A stretch of 26,072 nucleotides of DNA from an uncultured Robinsoniella sp. (GCA_900539655.1 UQCR01000097.1:1-26072), one strand, 5' to 3'; counted from the first letter of the stretch, positions 8,901-16,399 are shown. Notes: generated by a model from the sequence alone, not told the origin. Numbers and translations: made by a program.

Positions 8901-10502
8901 AGAAAAATAGATTTCCTTATATCGCCCTTCCTTATTCTCTTTTCGTTTATAGAGCAGCTCAGATTTACTGCTTTTTTCAACCCGGAAAAGTTCTTCAACC
9001 TCGCCTAATTGCTGTTTAAATAAGTCACTATCTTTATCATTTGTTGTCAGATTATTTAAAATGCCACTTTCCAATGGCAGCTCTTTTGTTATGTTTTCGA
9101 CTGCAGTATTATTAGACGATGTTACCAATAAGCTATAATCATTGATCCTGTCATCTTTTATTGAATACCAGTAAGGAACATATTTGGAATAACCTCCGTT
9201 TGCTTTTTCTCCTTCTGAAAACTTATGTTTTTCAAATGCCTCATCAGGATCATGATACTGCGCCAGACACTTGGCCTTTTCAATAATATTGTCAGCGACC
9301 AGTTCTTTCAATAACGTCGTTTTTCCAGTACCTGGAGGACCATTTACCGAAAACATATTACCTTTGGGACCGAATTCACCTGCCATATCTTTTCCGGTGA
9401 CCAGGTTAATTGCAACTTGCTGCATCAATGCCGGCGTATGGCGTGACGGCCATTTCCCCAGCGACGCATTTCTGAGACTCAACACTTCATGCAACCAAAG
9501 CTCCAAATCCTCAGGATTTTTAACATTGATTAAATCCTGGCGTTCCCATATGTTATTTTCATCATTAGGTGCATTGATATAATTAATAAGATCTTTACAC
9601 ATCCCTTTGGCATGGCTAAACTCGCTGCTTTCAGACCAATTTTTTAACATCTTTAAATCATTTGAATAATAATCATGTCTTAATCCTAAATAATTATCCT
9701 CATCATATTTATCCCGTGCCTGTTCATTCTTAAAAAATTGGACTGACACACCATACACTTCTTCTACAGAATCCAACTCCCCTGCTTTACAGGGTATAAA
9801 TTTATAAATATATTGATGCTTAATCTGCAAGTACAGTTTCATTATTGTATCTACCGTGACACTCTCTTCCGAAAATGCCGGCATCAATATCCGATTCTTC
9901 TTGGAATGTGCTTCTTCTCCTAATCCATCGGAAGTACTGACTTTCCTCTCCAACACCGTGGCAATACTGCTTATATCATCTTGGTAAGCACTTTCTGACA
10001 AACTGTCTGACAACTGCGAACCGGAAGTCTGATCCAGTCTACTTATCGCCCAGATAACCGTAGAAAGAGAAAATGTATGGTCTATATATTGTCCGTTAGG
10101 TGTTAGTTGAAAGCTTGCAACCGCAATATTATCATAGCTTTTTTCAGGCCTGTTTGAAGACTCAGTTTCAAAATATTGGGCAATCGTTTGGATACAAAGT
10201 TCTCTTCGTACTTTTCCAATATAAATGGTTATATTACCCCAGGTTCCCATCTCACAGTCTTCACATTCCTTTTTTATTACATTATACAGGGACTGCCCTC
10301 TTTTTACCTCAAAAAACGAAGTGATCTGTTTTCTTGTATTTTTATCTTTATCTTTCAGACTCAGCTTTTTTTTATACGCCTTAACTTTTTGTTGATTAAA
10401 CAGTGCATTTGTACACGCTTCATATGAGTCCTGACCTAAAAATTCGGTTGCAAACCAATATTCCAATATCTGAATTGCAATTTTATTTTTTTGCAAATTC
10501 AC
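5976..10502 (-). CDS. SF1 (Dna2/Upf1-like) helicase with coiled-coil insert and C-terminal HEPN-like domain
   Basis: A very large protein of 1,508 residues. The SF1 motifs are GPPGTGKT (388-395), DEAGQAQ (958-964), VGDPKQ (981-986), TVHTFQGKE (1173-1181) and NVAVSRAK (1210-1217), matching the AAA_11/AAA_12 Dna2-NAM7 type. About 560 residues separate motifs I and II. Much of this (roughly 590-830) is heptad-rich coiled coil, broken by a GFFARIFNKRK segment near 709-719. Residues 1-340 match nothing I recognise. The C-terminal part (about 1345-1480) is helical with CKALELQLNANF and ends in KKRNLCCHSQW, where Arg1460-Asn1461-x3-His1465 fits the R[NHD]x3H signature of HEPN ribonucleases. The start is GTG behind a perfect AGGAGG with 8-base spacing. 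The gene stands alone between scars B and C. I infer a defence role in which helicase sensing is coupled to RNA cleavage. No named system is recognised. Confidence 0.85.
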   Translation of the reverse strand: MNLQKNKIAIQILEYWFATEFLGQDSYEACTNALFNQQKVKAYKKKLSLKDKDKNTRKQITSFFEVKRGQSLYNVIKKECEDCEMGTWGNITIYIGKVRRELCIQTIAQYFETESSNRPEKSYDNIAVASFQLTPNGQYIDHTFSLSTVIWAISRLDQTSGSQLSDSLSESAYQDDISSIATVLERKVSTSDGLGEEAHSKKNRILMPAFSEESVTVDTIMKLYLQIKHQYIYKFIPCKAGELDSVEEVYGVSVQFFKNEQARDKYDEDNYLGLRHDYYSNDLKMLKNWSESSEFSHAKGMCKDLINYINAPNDENNIWERQDLINVKNPEDLELWLHEVLSLRNASLGKWPSRHTPALMQQVAINLVTGKDMAGEFGPKGNMFSVNGPPGTGKTTLLKELVADNIIEKAKCLAQYHDPDEAFEKHKFSEGEKANGGYSKYVPYWYSIKDDRINDYSLLVTSSNNTAVENITKELPLESGILNNLTTNDKDSDLFKQQLGEVEELFRVEKSSKSELLYKRKENKEGRYKEIYFSGYARYLLDTTDAWGLVAAPLGKKSNIKSFYYNVLEPLCWDFYPDGKFKDRRIDLYANAQKDFLQQLQKVEKIQKELTSLSDIVLRAKQTEREGRTKCLDCINSVTAAKQRLEHLAMAKTEYQNLIESRKQEINHALQKEHDLNNACEVARKECTEYKQSVIEAQQKALSTTGTVGFFARIFNKRKCQDAENLAESYRQQAQEFQMKVGEAETQIVDLQAKVNEIHNQRKYTETLLKVKETELQNVIKQEAEINSEIQDCEAKRAGWNEKIQLIKKQCEQEIEKFRAKDDCYKGIILDSHFVADLLSSDEVVSTRAQVSNLWTTDYYNREREKLMYYALQLTREFILNSRCCRDNFVSLGQYWGLRVNEDKERVMFGKKDKEQMVGALYQTLFLLVPVISSTFASIGTLLRDIKNPGTIGTLIIDEAGQAQPQVAVGALYRSRRAVIVGDPKQVEPVVTDDLELLKKSYNEEVYRHYKDKTLSVQKCADILNPFGTYLSNGTDYSEWVGCPLLVHRRCISPMYDISNKISYGGIMKQQTKQPGDEKDEKFIYWNSRWMNIAGTENGRKDHFVKEQGEKVCEILDIAFKNSNFPDLYIISPFKSVVSGIRGYIKDYCYRNRNSEINKSSLKEEWLSDNIGTVHTFQGKEAEEVIFVLGCDGSKDAEGAVQWVNSNVVNVAVSRAKYRLYVLGDIRVWQRNLFVGEMKAIMDTFALEQIDSLQRSNLSEQEKMEEYPKAAKHIPSLSSFPVDEHINEEGDTEYSVEAEGFINNLDKAGFLETRLSSEQLQFFGFHDFDELDKLPDNIKRYIVFGIKLYYLLEPVYLSNTNLDASCCAILFCKALELQLNANFADGLKRRFPEYEINVRNNKLKLKDAAIRDLMIGVIEYTLRQKSSELERLMKSLGESSFDVKWWNSFDKKLNLLTKKRNLCCHSQWFKWQDMRQLIHYEFEQDDDKDQRNPKIGGVFHESIVGKKL

Positions 10503-10554
10503 AAATATTACCTCCTAAATCTTATGTCATCATTTCGATATCATTGTTAAATGG

Positions 10555-10716
10555 CCATTTTACCAAAACATACATTTCCCTTACCCCACTACAGTAACCG
10601 GAAACAAATAGCCTTCCATTCAACCACAAAAGCACACCTACATATCCACCTCAAATCACCAAAACCCTTTGATTTACTAGCCTTTTCGCTCCAGTAACAC
10701 CACCGTCTCCACATGC
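10555..10716 (-). repeat. Repeat copy B of the rlmD 3' end and downstream sequence
   Basis: An imperfect direct copy of 11,779-11,938. Shared blocks on the plus strand include CAGTAACCGGAAAC, AGCACACCTACATATCC, CCCTTTGATTTACT and GTCTCCACATGC. On the minus strand the remnant encodes PHVETVVLLERKG and a stop, i.e. an rlmD C-terminus with no gene in front. Scattered substitutions and small gaps show that the two copies have diverged, so this is not a recent duplication. Confidence 0.8.
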
Positions 10717-10747
10717 GGTGAAAGGAATTTCTTATACTACATGGCAA
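10703..10747 (-). repeat. att-like scar B: core plus element-end arm
   Basis: The stretch GTCTCCACATGCGGTGAAAG followed by TATACTACATGGCAAAA matches scar C (5,776-5,820). In this copy the core is flanked by a short inverted repeat, CACCG, 10 bases, CGGTG on the minus strand, which could be part of a recombinase site. Scar B is chimeric: one side matches A and the other side matches C, as expected for an att junction between neighbouring elements. The rest of 10,748-10,829 shows no feature. Confidence 0.7.
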
Positions 10748-10829
10748 AAAAACCACTCACCCTTACAGTGCCTGTCTAATTGCCATCTTATTTTACCTCC
10801 ACAGATGATTCTCATTTATTTGTCGCAAT

Positions 10830-11627
10830 TCACCACTTGATATCGATTAATAAGTATTTTCTTATTTCTGTAATTATCTGATTAATTAATTTGCTATTAT
10901 CTTTTCGCCTTCTATTAAATTGATTATATACGCCATTAAATTCAACCTCCACATCACTTGTTTTACTCTTTTCATATACCTCTAGGATAAATTCCTCCAG
11001 AATCATCTTTAATGTAGTGGAAACATCATCTTCTATGTTGCCAATAATAGTCTCTAACTGATTCTTTATAGTTATTGGTAAAAATGGGTTTTTATAAAAA
11101 TCTTTTAACTTTTGTATAGTTGTATAATAAGATTCTGTGAGTCGGATTAATTCTATATCTATATCTCCTTTTATTAATTCATCTTGCTTGCTTTCCTTTT
11201 CATCTCTTTTCACACTCTCATTTGAGCTATTATCAAAAGTTTCTGGTAACGCAAAAGAGTTAGGTTTATTGCTACGGCTTACAAGCAAAGCGCAATATGT
11301 AAGCCCATTATATGCTTCTGCAAATTCATCTACCTTATCGGGTATATACCCATAGCTTCTTAAAGTATAGTACGCATTCAAATTTACAATAGTAATCAAA
11401 TCTAATTCCATAAAAAACTTTGTATCATCAGAAATCAACGTAATAATTTCAACAAATAACTCCGTTTGTTTTTTTATTACTTCCGTTCTCAGCGGTTGTA
11501 AAAGAGTATATCTCGCTCTTTTATATGTAAGTACAGCAATGACGGTTGCAATCAACGTGAAAAAAATCCATAAAATATCCTTAATTTGTGTCAAGTTACT
11601 CCATACCCATTTTGTAATCTCATTCAT
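10830..11627 (-). CDS. Membrane-anchored protein of unknown function (one N-terminal TM helix)
   Basis: A 265-residue protein. I start it at MNEITKW, whose ATG lies 5 bases after GAGGG. Two upstream ATGs (11,643-11,645 and 11,637-11,639) are in frame but lack a good site. One hydrophobic segment at about residues 18-36 (ILWIFFTLIATVIAVLTY) is followed by a basic stretch, giving an inner-face soluble part of about 225 residues that is helical, charged and rich in Glu, Lys and Ile. I recognise no catalytic motif or family. It is the only gene between copies A and B of the rlmD-end repeat and is AT-rich, so it probably arrived as cargo. A single-TM anchor with a cytosolic helical domain is common in abortive-infection effectors, but that reading is speculation. 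Confidence 0.65.
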   Translation of the reverse strand: MNEITKWVWSNLTQIKDILWIFFTLIATVIAVLTYKRARYTLLQPLRTEVIKKQTELFVEIITLISDDTKFFMELDLITIVNLNAYYTLRSYGYIPDKVDEFAEAYNGLTYCALLVSRSNKPNSFALPETFDNSSNESVKRDEKESKQDELIKGDIDIELIRLTESYYTTIQKLKDFYKNPFLPITIKNQLETIIGNIEDDVSTTLKMILEEFILEVYEKSKTSDVEVEFNGVYNQFNRRRKDNSKLINQIITEIRKYLLIDIKW

Positions 11628-11778
11628 ATTATCCCTCATAAACATACATGATTTACATATTTTTTACGATAGAGTTTACTTTATCTCTTGTTCTATAAAG
11701 TGACTATTTTAGCCATTTACAAATTCTAATTTATCTTGCATCTACAGAACCTAAATTCTTATTTAAAAGAATTAAATA

Positions 11779-11938
11779 CCTTTTGCCAAAACGTTCATTT
11801 TCCTTACCCCACCCCAGTAACCGGAAACTTATAACATTTCAACAAGCAAAAAAGCACACCTACATATCCTGTCCAAAACCCGGAAACCCTTTGATTTACT
11901 GGCCTTTTCTCGTCAGCAGAGCCACGGTCTCCACATGC
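11779..11938 (-). repeat. Repeat copy A: 3' end of rlmD and its flank
   Basis: This stretch spans the last codons of the intact rlmD gene (from CATGTGGAGAC onward) and about 115 bp beyond its stop. It is repeated imperfectly at 10,555-10,716. Because the similarity stops exactly at the core within rlmD, the shared part is best read as the end of an inserted element that supplied a replacement 3' end to the gene. The 11,646-11,778 gap shows nothing else. Confidence 0.75.
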
Positions 11939-13260
11939 CCCGTCCCAGGAAACATATCAACCCCCACAACCTTCACAACCTCATACCCTCTCCCCTGCAG
12001 CACTTCCAAATCCCTCACCAGACTGGTAGGCTTACAGGAAATATAAACCATTCTATCCACCCCAAAATCAATAATTTTCAACAAGGCCTTCGGATGAATC
12101 CCATCCCTTGGCGGATCAAGGACAATAAGATCCGGTTTTTCCTTCACTAAATCAATTGCTTTCAATACATCTCCTGCAATAAACTCACAATTATCCAGAT
12201 TATTCAAAGCCGCATTTACTTTAGCAGCTTCCACTGCCTCTTCTACGATCTCAATTCCAATCACTTTTTTTGCAACTGGAGCTAACATCTGTGCTATCGT
12301 TCCAGTGCCGCTGTAGAGGTCGAAAATTACTTTGTCTTTCGTCTCTCCCACATAGGAACGTGCTGTCTCATACAACACCTCTGCACCAAGTGAATTCGTC
12401 TGAAAGAATGAGAATGGAGAGATTTTAAATTTCAGCCCTAACAATTCCTCATAAAAATAATCCTGTCCATATAAAATTTTGGTTTCATCATTCTGAACCA
12501 CATCCGCCAGACTGTCATTTAATGTATTTAATAGCCCAACGATTCTGCCTTGTAATTCTAGTTCCAAAATCCTGTCCTTCAGTCCCTCCAGACTGGGAGC
12601 TGATTGCGTACTGGTTACAAGATCAATTAAAATTTCTCCTGTCTTCTGTCCTTTACGTACCAACAGGTGACGCAGGTATCCCTGGTGAGATAGCTTATGA
12701 TAAAAACTAAGATCCGTTTCTTTAAAATATTCCAACACGCAGGCCAGAATCTTATTATAATCATCATCCACGATTTCACACTGATCTACCGTTACAATAT
12801 CGTAAAAGCTTCCCCTTTTATGCATACCTAATGCCAATGGGCCATCTTTAATTTCATCCCCAAATGAAAATTCCATTTTATTACGATATGCAAACTGTCG
12901 TGGGCTTCCTTTTATTCCCTCGAATTCATAATTCTGACAGACGCTGTCTACCAGATCTTTTACCTGTTTTTCTTTCATAGCCAGCTGAGTCGGATAATCC
13001 AGATTCTGATATGTACAGCCACCGCAGATACCAAAATGCGGGCAGGAGGGTTCTACTTCCACAGGTGACTTTTCAATTACTTCTAACAAACGTCCCTCGC
13101 ATTTTCCTTTTCGGATTTTATTGATGGAAAAGCGTACTTTCTGTCCGGGAACTCCATTTTTTACAATTACTGTTTTTGTTTCATTCTCAACTTCTACAAT
13201 CCCTTTGTTAGGGAATACAACTTCTTTTATAACACCTTCTAATACTTGACCTTTTTTCAC
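11896..13260 (-). CDS. rlmD: 23S rRNA (uracil-5-)-methyltransferase, RlmD/RlmCD type
   Basis: A 454-residue enzyme that transfers a methyl group from SAM to C5 of uridine in 23S rRNA; Gram-positive members can act on both U747 and U1939. A TRAM RNA-binding domain covers residues 1-60. The Fe-S cluster ligands are C73, C79, C82 and C161 (CPHFGICGGC). The SAM motif is FDLYSGTGT (313-321), with LDPPRDG at 381-387, the nucleophile Cys409 in YISCKPTSL and the general base Glu444 in GHVETV. The length is normal and all key residues are present, so the gene is intact. The start is GTG with a GGAG site 11 bases upstream. Its last 12 or so codons lie inside the repeat that marks element integration, so the C-terminus (ALLTRKGQ) was probably supplied by inserted DNA. 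Named rumA in older annotation. Confidence 0.93.
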   Translation of the reverse strand: MKKGQVLEGVIKEVVFPNKGIVEVENETKTVIVKNGVPGQKVRFSINKIRKGKCEGRLLEVIEKSPVEVEPSCPHFGICGGCTYQNLDYPTQLAMKEKQVKDLVDSVCQNYEFEGIKGSPRQFAYRNKMEFSFGDEIKDGPLALGMHKRGSFYDIVTVDQCEIVDDDYNKILACVLEYFKETDLSFYHKLSHQGYLRHLLVRKGQKTGEILIDLVTSTQSAPSLEGLKDRILELELQGRIVGLLNTLNDSLADVVQNDETKILYGQDYFYEELLGLKFKISPFSFFQTNSLGAEVLYETARSYVGETKDKVIFDLYSGTGTIAQMLAPVAKKVIGIEIVEEAVEAAKVNAALNNLDNCEFIAGDVLKAIDLVKEKPDLIVLDPPRDGIHPKALLKIIDFGVDRMVYISCKPTSLVRDLEVLQGRGYEVVKVVGVDMFPGTGHVETVALLTRKGQ

Positions 13261-13315
13261 TATAACTTACGCTCCATTTACATTTCATATTTTTCGTAAT
13301 TACTCTTTGTTAACT

Positions 13316-13525
13316 TTAATCAAAACCTATCCATGTTTTATATTTTACATTACTATATATCACTCTGCACAATATAAATATTTTTCTTTTACCAGTATGC
13401 GAAAACATTACTCTGGAAATATTTATATTCCTTATAGCTAAATGTTTATTATCAATATTAACTAAACTAATTTTTTTGCTGCCCTTTTGCTTAAAATAGA
13501 ATTGCATCTTGTTTTCTACCAACAT
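13316..13525 (-). CDS. Doubtful small ORF, 69 residues
   Basis: The only open frame of note in the 400-bp gap upstream of rlmD. It encodes a Lys/Ile-rich peptide with two possible strands (LAIRNINISRVMF and KRKIFILCRVIYS). The pattern is faintly like a LytTR-type DNA-binding repeat but too weak to claim. I see no good ribosome binding site before its ATG. Base composition is very AT-rich. It may be a decayed gene or chance. Confidence 0.2.
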   Translation of the reverse strand: MLVENKMQFYFKQKGSKKISLVNIDNKHLAIRNINISRVMFSHTGKRKIFILCRVIYSNVKYKTWIGFD

Positions 13526-13617
13526 ATATGCTTATATTCAAGAATACGCTTCAAAACAATATATATATAATATATCTCCATTCTACCAAATCTCACCCCA
13601 TATTACAAATTTTTCGT

Positions 13618-13647
13618 AAAAAAAAGCAGGTGCCAAATGACATCTGC
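13618..13647 (-). terminator. Intrinsic terminator after the acidic membrane protein
   Basis: Read on the minus strand: GCAGATGTC, loop ATTT, GGCACCTGC with one mismatch, followed at once by eight T. It lies 17 bp beyond the stop of the 97-residue gene. Confidence 0.85.
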
Positions 13648-13664
13648 CCTTTTATGCATTTTAA

Positions 13665-13958
13665 TTAATCTACTGCGTCTTTAACGGCGTCTTTCACTTT
13701 TTCTGCTGCTTCTTTGACGTCTTCTTTTACATCGTCAATGATATCATCAGCATCATCAAAATAATCATCGAAATCATCATCAAAGTCCTCTTCAAAGTCT
13801 TCCAGATAATCCGGTGTGAAATAACGATAAACACCATAAGCGATTGCTGCTACTGCTGCTACTGCACCGATAATTGCCAAAACCCAAAGTACTGTATTTT
13901 TGTTTTTGTCATCCTCTTTTTTTTGTAATGCAGCCAGTAATTCTTCAAATTTGTTCAT
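13665..13958 (-). CDS. Small single-pass membrane protein with Asp-rich cytosolic or surface tail
   Basis: A 97-residue protein. Residues 1-22 are charged, 23-43 form one transmembrane helix (VLWVLAIIGAVAAVAAIAYG), and 50-78 are an extremely acidic run (DFEEDFDDDFDDYFDDADD). The last 20 residues (VKEAAEKVKDAVKDAV) make an amphipathic helix of the LEA-like kind. I recognise no enzymatic domain; it resembles conserved hypothetical proteins of Lachnospiraceae. The acidic run might bind cations or a basic partner, but that is a guess. A strong terminator follows and an extended -10 promoter precedes it, so it is its own transcription unit downstream of pcrA. The region between the promoter and ATG contains AAAGGA and TAGGG as possible ribosome binding sites. 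Confidence 0.75.
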   Translation of the reverse strand: MNKFEELLAALQKKEDDKNKNTVLWVLAIIGAVAAVAAIAYGVYRYFTPDYLEDFEEDFDDDFDDYFDDADDIIDDVKEDVKEAAEKVKDAVKDAVD

Positions 13959-13997
13959 ATCCCTACACGTCCTTTCATTAGATTTACTCTTACGACT

Positions 13998-14028
13998 AGT
14001 ATATCACTAAATACTAAATTTTACTATA
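13998..14028 (-). promoter_or_regulatory. Extended -10 promoter of the acidic membrane protein gene
   Basis: The minus strand carries TGATATACT, a TGn-extended -10 (TATACT at 13998-14003). The -35 position, 17 bases upstream, reads TAGTAA and is weak, as is usual for extended -10 promoters. Confidence 0.45.
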
Positions 14029-14041
14029 TGAAAAAAATATT

Positions 14042-16249
14042 TTATACTTTCTTTAGTTTTGCAAAGGCCGCAAACATCTTTTTTACGCCTGCTTTATCGA
14101 AGTTGACGGTTACTTCGTAGTCTTTGCCGCCTTCGACGATTCCTTCTACTGTTCCCACACCAAATTTAATGTGTTTTACCTGATCTCCAACACCGTAATC
14201 CAGGGTATCCGCCTTCTTTACCTGGAACTGTTTGGGATCAAATATTTTTGTTTTGAATGCTGTTTTTGCCTGGGCATAATTGGTTGGCTTTGGTATGTCT
14301 TCTACCTTATCTTTTACCTGTCCGCCTACGGCTACCAGTTCACGGGGGATTTCCCGGATAAATCTGGATACTTTGTTGTACTGGGTCTCACCGCGGATCA
14401 TTCGCGACTTTGCGCTGGTCAGGGTCAGACGCTGCTTTGCCCTTGTAATTCCCACGTAACACAGACGGCGTTCTTCTTCGATATCAAGGGGATCGTCGGA
14501 GGTTATGGTCATATAACTTGGGAATATGCCGTCTTCCATTCCAGCCAGATATACATTTGGGAACTCCAGTCCTTTGGCACTGTGCAGGGTCATCAGTACC
14601 ACATGGTTACTTTCTTCTTCCAGGCTGTCGATATCTGCTACCAGTGCTACTTCTTCCAGGAATCCGCTCAGTGTCGGCTCTTCTGCATCACTTTCATAGG
14701 ATACGACTTTGGTGATCAATTCATCGATATTTTCGATTCGGGCTTTCGCCTCATCGGTGTCTTCCGCTTCCAGTTCTTTTACATATCCGGTTTCTTCGAT
14801 GATTGATGTGAGAATTTCCTGCACCGACAGATAATCCAGCTTACTGCGCAGTGTTTGGATGAAGGTTACAAAAGGTTTTATTTTTACCGCACTTCTTCCC
14901 AGTGTTGCGATGCTCTCAGCATCTTTTAGCGCATCATAGAAGCTCATATCATACTCATCTGCATATTCCTGCACTTTTCCAAGTGAAGTGGCTCCTATGC
15001 CCCTTTTTGGCACGTTGATGATTCGCTTAACCGCCAGGTCGTCCATGGCGTTGTCTACCGTCTTTAAATAAGCCAGAAGGTCTTTGATTTCTTTTCTGGC
15101 GTAGAAGTTTACGCCCCCGATGATTTTATAAGGAATATTTGCCATCAGGAATTTTTCTTCGAACATACGGGACTGGGCATTCGTTCGATAGAGAATGGCG
15201 CAATCCTTATATTCATAATTGCCTTCTCGTATATTTTGCGCAATATCTCCAACAATATACTCCGCTTCGTCAAAAGCCGTTAAAAATTGACGAAAATGAA
15301 TTAAATCGCCCTCTTCGTTATCGGTCCAGAGTGTCTTTTCTTTTCTTCCTAAATTATTTCGGATGACATCATTAGCTGCATTCAAGATGTTCTGTGTGGA
15401 ACGATAATTTTGCTCCAGCTTTATGGTTCTGGCATTTGCAAACATTTTTTCAAAATTTAAAATATTGCCAATATTTGCCCCGCGGAACTTGTAAATGGAC
15501 TGGTCATCATCACCGACTACGCAAAGGTTCTGATATTTCTCTGCAAACAGGCTGACCAGCTTAAACTGCGCTGTATTGGTATCCTGATACTCATCCACCA
15601 TGATGTATTTAAATCTTTCCTGATAGTAATCCAATACATCTGGACAATTCTGGAACAACTCAACTGTTTTTACAATCAAATCATCAAAATCCAGCGCATT
15701 GTTGCTGCGCAGCTGTTTCTGGTATTCTTTATATGCCTGGGCAATTTTCTGCTTTCCAAAGTCACCTGCAGCATTCAGCTCATAAGCCTGTGGGCTCACC
15801 AGTTCATCCTTTGCCGAAGAGATTGCGCCCAGCAGTGCCTTTTCTTTATATACTTTTGTATCAATCTGCAGGCGTTTACAGACATCTTTCATCAGAGTTT
15901 TCTGATCATCGCTGTCATAAATAGTAAAACTATTGGAATAGCCAAGCCTGTCTATGTAACGTCTTAATATCCTGACACAGGTAGAGTGGAATGTGGATAC
16001 CCAGATACTTTCGGAACCGAATCCCACCAGGCTGTCTACACGCTCCCGCATCTCTCCTGCGGCTTTATTGGTAAAGGTAATCGCCATAATATTCCATGGG
16101 TTTACCCCTTTTTCTTCAATCAGATACGCAATGCGGTGTGTCAGTACCCTGGTCTTGCCGGAACCTGCACCGGCCAAAAGTAATAACGGGCCTTCCGTAT
16201 GGAATACCGCTGATTTCTGCATGTCATTCAATGTATCATATATGCTCAT
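14042..16249 (-). CDS. pcrA: ATP-dependent DNA helicase PcrA (UvrD/Rep family)
   Basis: A 735-residue SF1A 3'-5' helicase used in nucleotide excision repair, rolling-circle replication and removal of RNA polymerase or RecA from DNA. Visible motifs: AGAGSGKT (26-33), ITFTNKAAGEMRER (57-70), VDEYQDTN (218-225), GDDDQSIYKFRGA (246-258), the NYRSTQ segment, TLHSAKGLEF and the YVGITRAKQ motif VI. The C-terminus (YGVGDQVKHIKFGVG to the end) is the Tudor-like domain by which PcrA binds RNA polymerase. Length is normal. The start MSIYDTLND has AGGTGG upstream and a good promoter. No obvious hairpin terminator follows the stop. It is chromosomal housekeeping and should not be mixed with the defence helicases to the left. 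Confidence 0.95.
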   Translation of the reverse strand: MSIYDTLNDMQKSAVFHTEGPLLLLAGAGSGKTRVLTHRIAYLIEEKGVNPWNIMAITFTNKAAGEMRERVDSLVGFGSESIWVSTFHSTCVRILRRYIDRLGYSNSFTIYDSDDQKTLMKDVCKRLQIDTKVYKEKALLGAISSAKDELVSPQAYELNAAGDFGKQKIAQAYKEYQKQLRSNNALDFDDLIVKTVELFQNCPDVLDYYQERFKYIMVDEYQDTNTAQFKLVSLFAEKYQNLCVVGDDDQSIYKFRGANIGNILNFEKMFANARTIKLEQNYRSTQNILNAANDVIRNNLGRKEKTLWTDNEEGDLIHFRQFLTAFDEAEYIVGDIAQNIREGNYEYKDCAILYRTNAQSRMFEEKFLMANIPYKIIGGVNFYARKEIKDLLAYLKTVDNAMDDLAVKRIINVPKRGIGATSLGKVQEYADEYDMSFYDALKDAESIATLGRSAVKIKPFVTFIQTLRSKLDYLSVQEILTSIIEETGYVKELEAEDTDEAKARIENIDELITKVVSYESDAEEPTLSGFLEEVALVADIDSLEEESNHVVLMTLHSAKGLEFPNVYLAGMEDGIFPSYMTITSDDPLDIEEERRLCYVGITRAKQRLTLTSAKSRMIRGETQYNKVSRFIREIPRELVAVGGQVKDKVEDIPKPTNYAQAKTAFKTKIFDPKQFQVKKADTLDYGVGDQVKHIKFGVGTVEGIVEGGKDYEVTVNFDKAGVKKMFAAFAKLKKV

Positions 16250-16282
16250 TGTAATACCACCTAACTTTTAGTCTCGGGTTTT

Positions 16283-16311
16283 ATTATATAATAAAATACG
16301 CCTGCTGTCAC
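16283..16311 (-). promoter_or_regulatory. Promoter of pcrA
   Basis: On the minus strand GTGACA (16306-16311), 17 bases, TATAAT (16283-16288). The -10 is perfect and the -35 matches five of six bases. The predicted leader is about 25 bases. Confidence 0.65.
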
Positions 16312-16399
16312 CAAGAATCCACATTTTTCATCGTATTTTAAGATTATTCCCTACCATAGATCATCTGAAAATTGTTATCGCACAGACGGGAAATAGGCT

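Noticed and set aside
9271..9582. 103-residue plus-strand open frame inside the large helicase gene
   Set aside because: It is antisense to the Walker A region of the helicase, has no ribosome binding site, and is a shadow of the true gene.
14171..14806. 211-residue plus-strand open frame
   Set aside because: It lies fully inside pcrA on the opposite strand. The PcrA reading has all helicase motifs; this one has none.
14042..16249. PcrA-type helicase as part of the defence island
   Set aside because: Its C-terminal RNA-polymerase-binding domain, normal length and core-gene neighbours mark it as the housekeeping enzyme.
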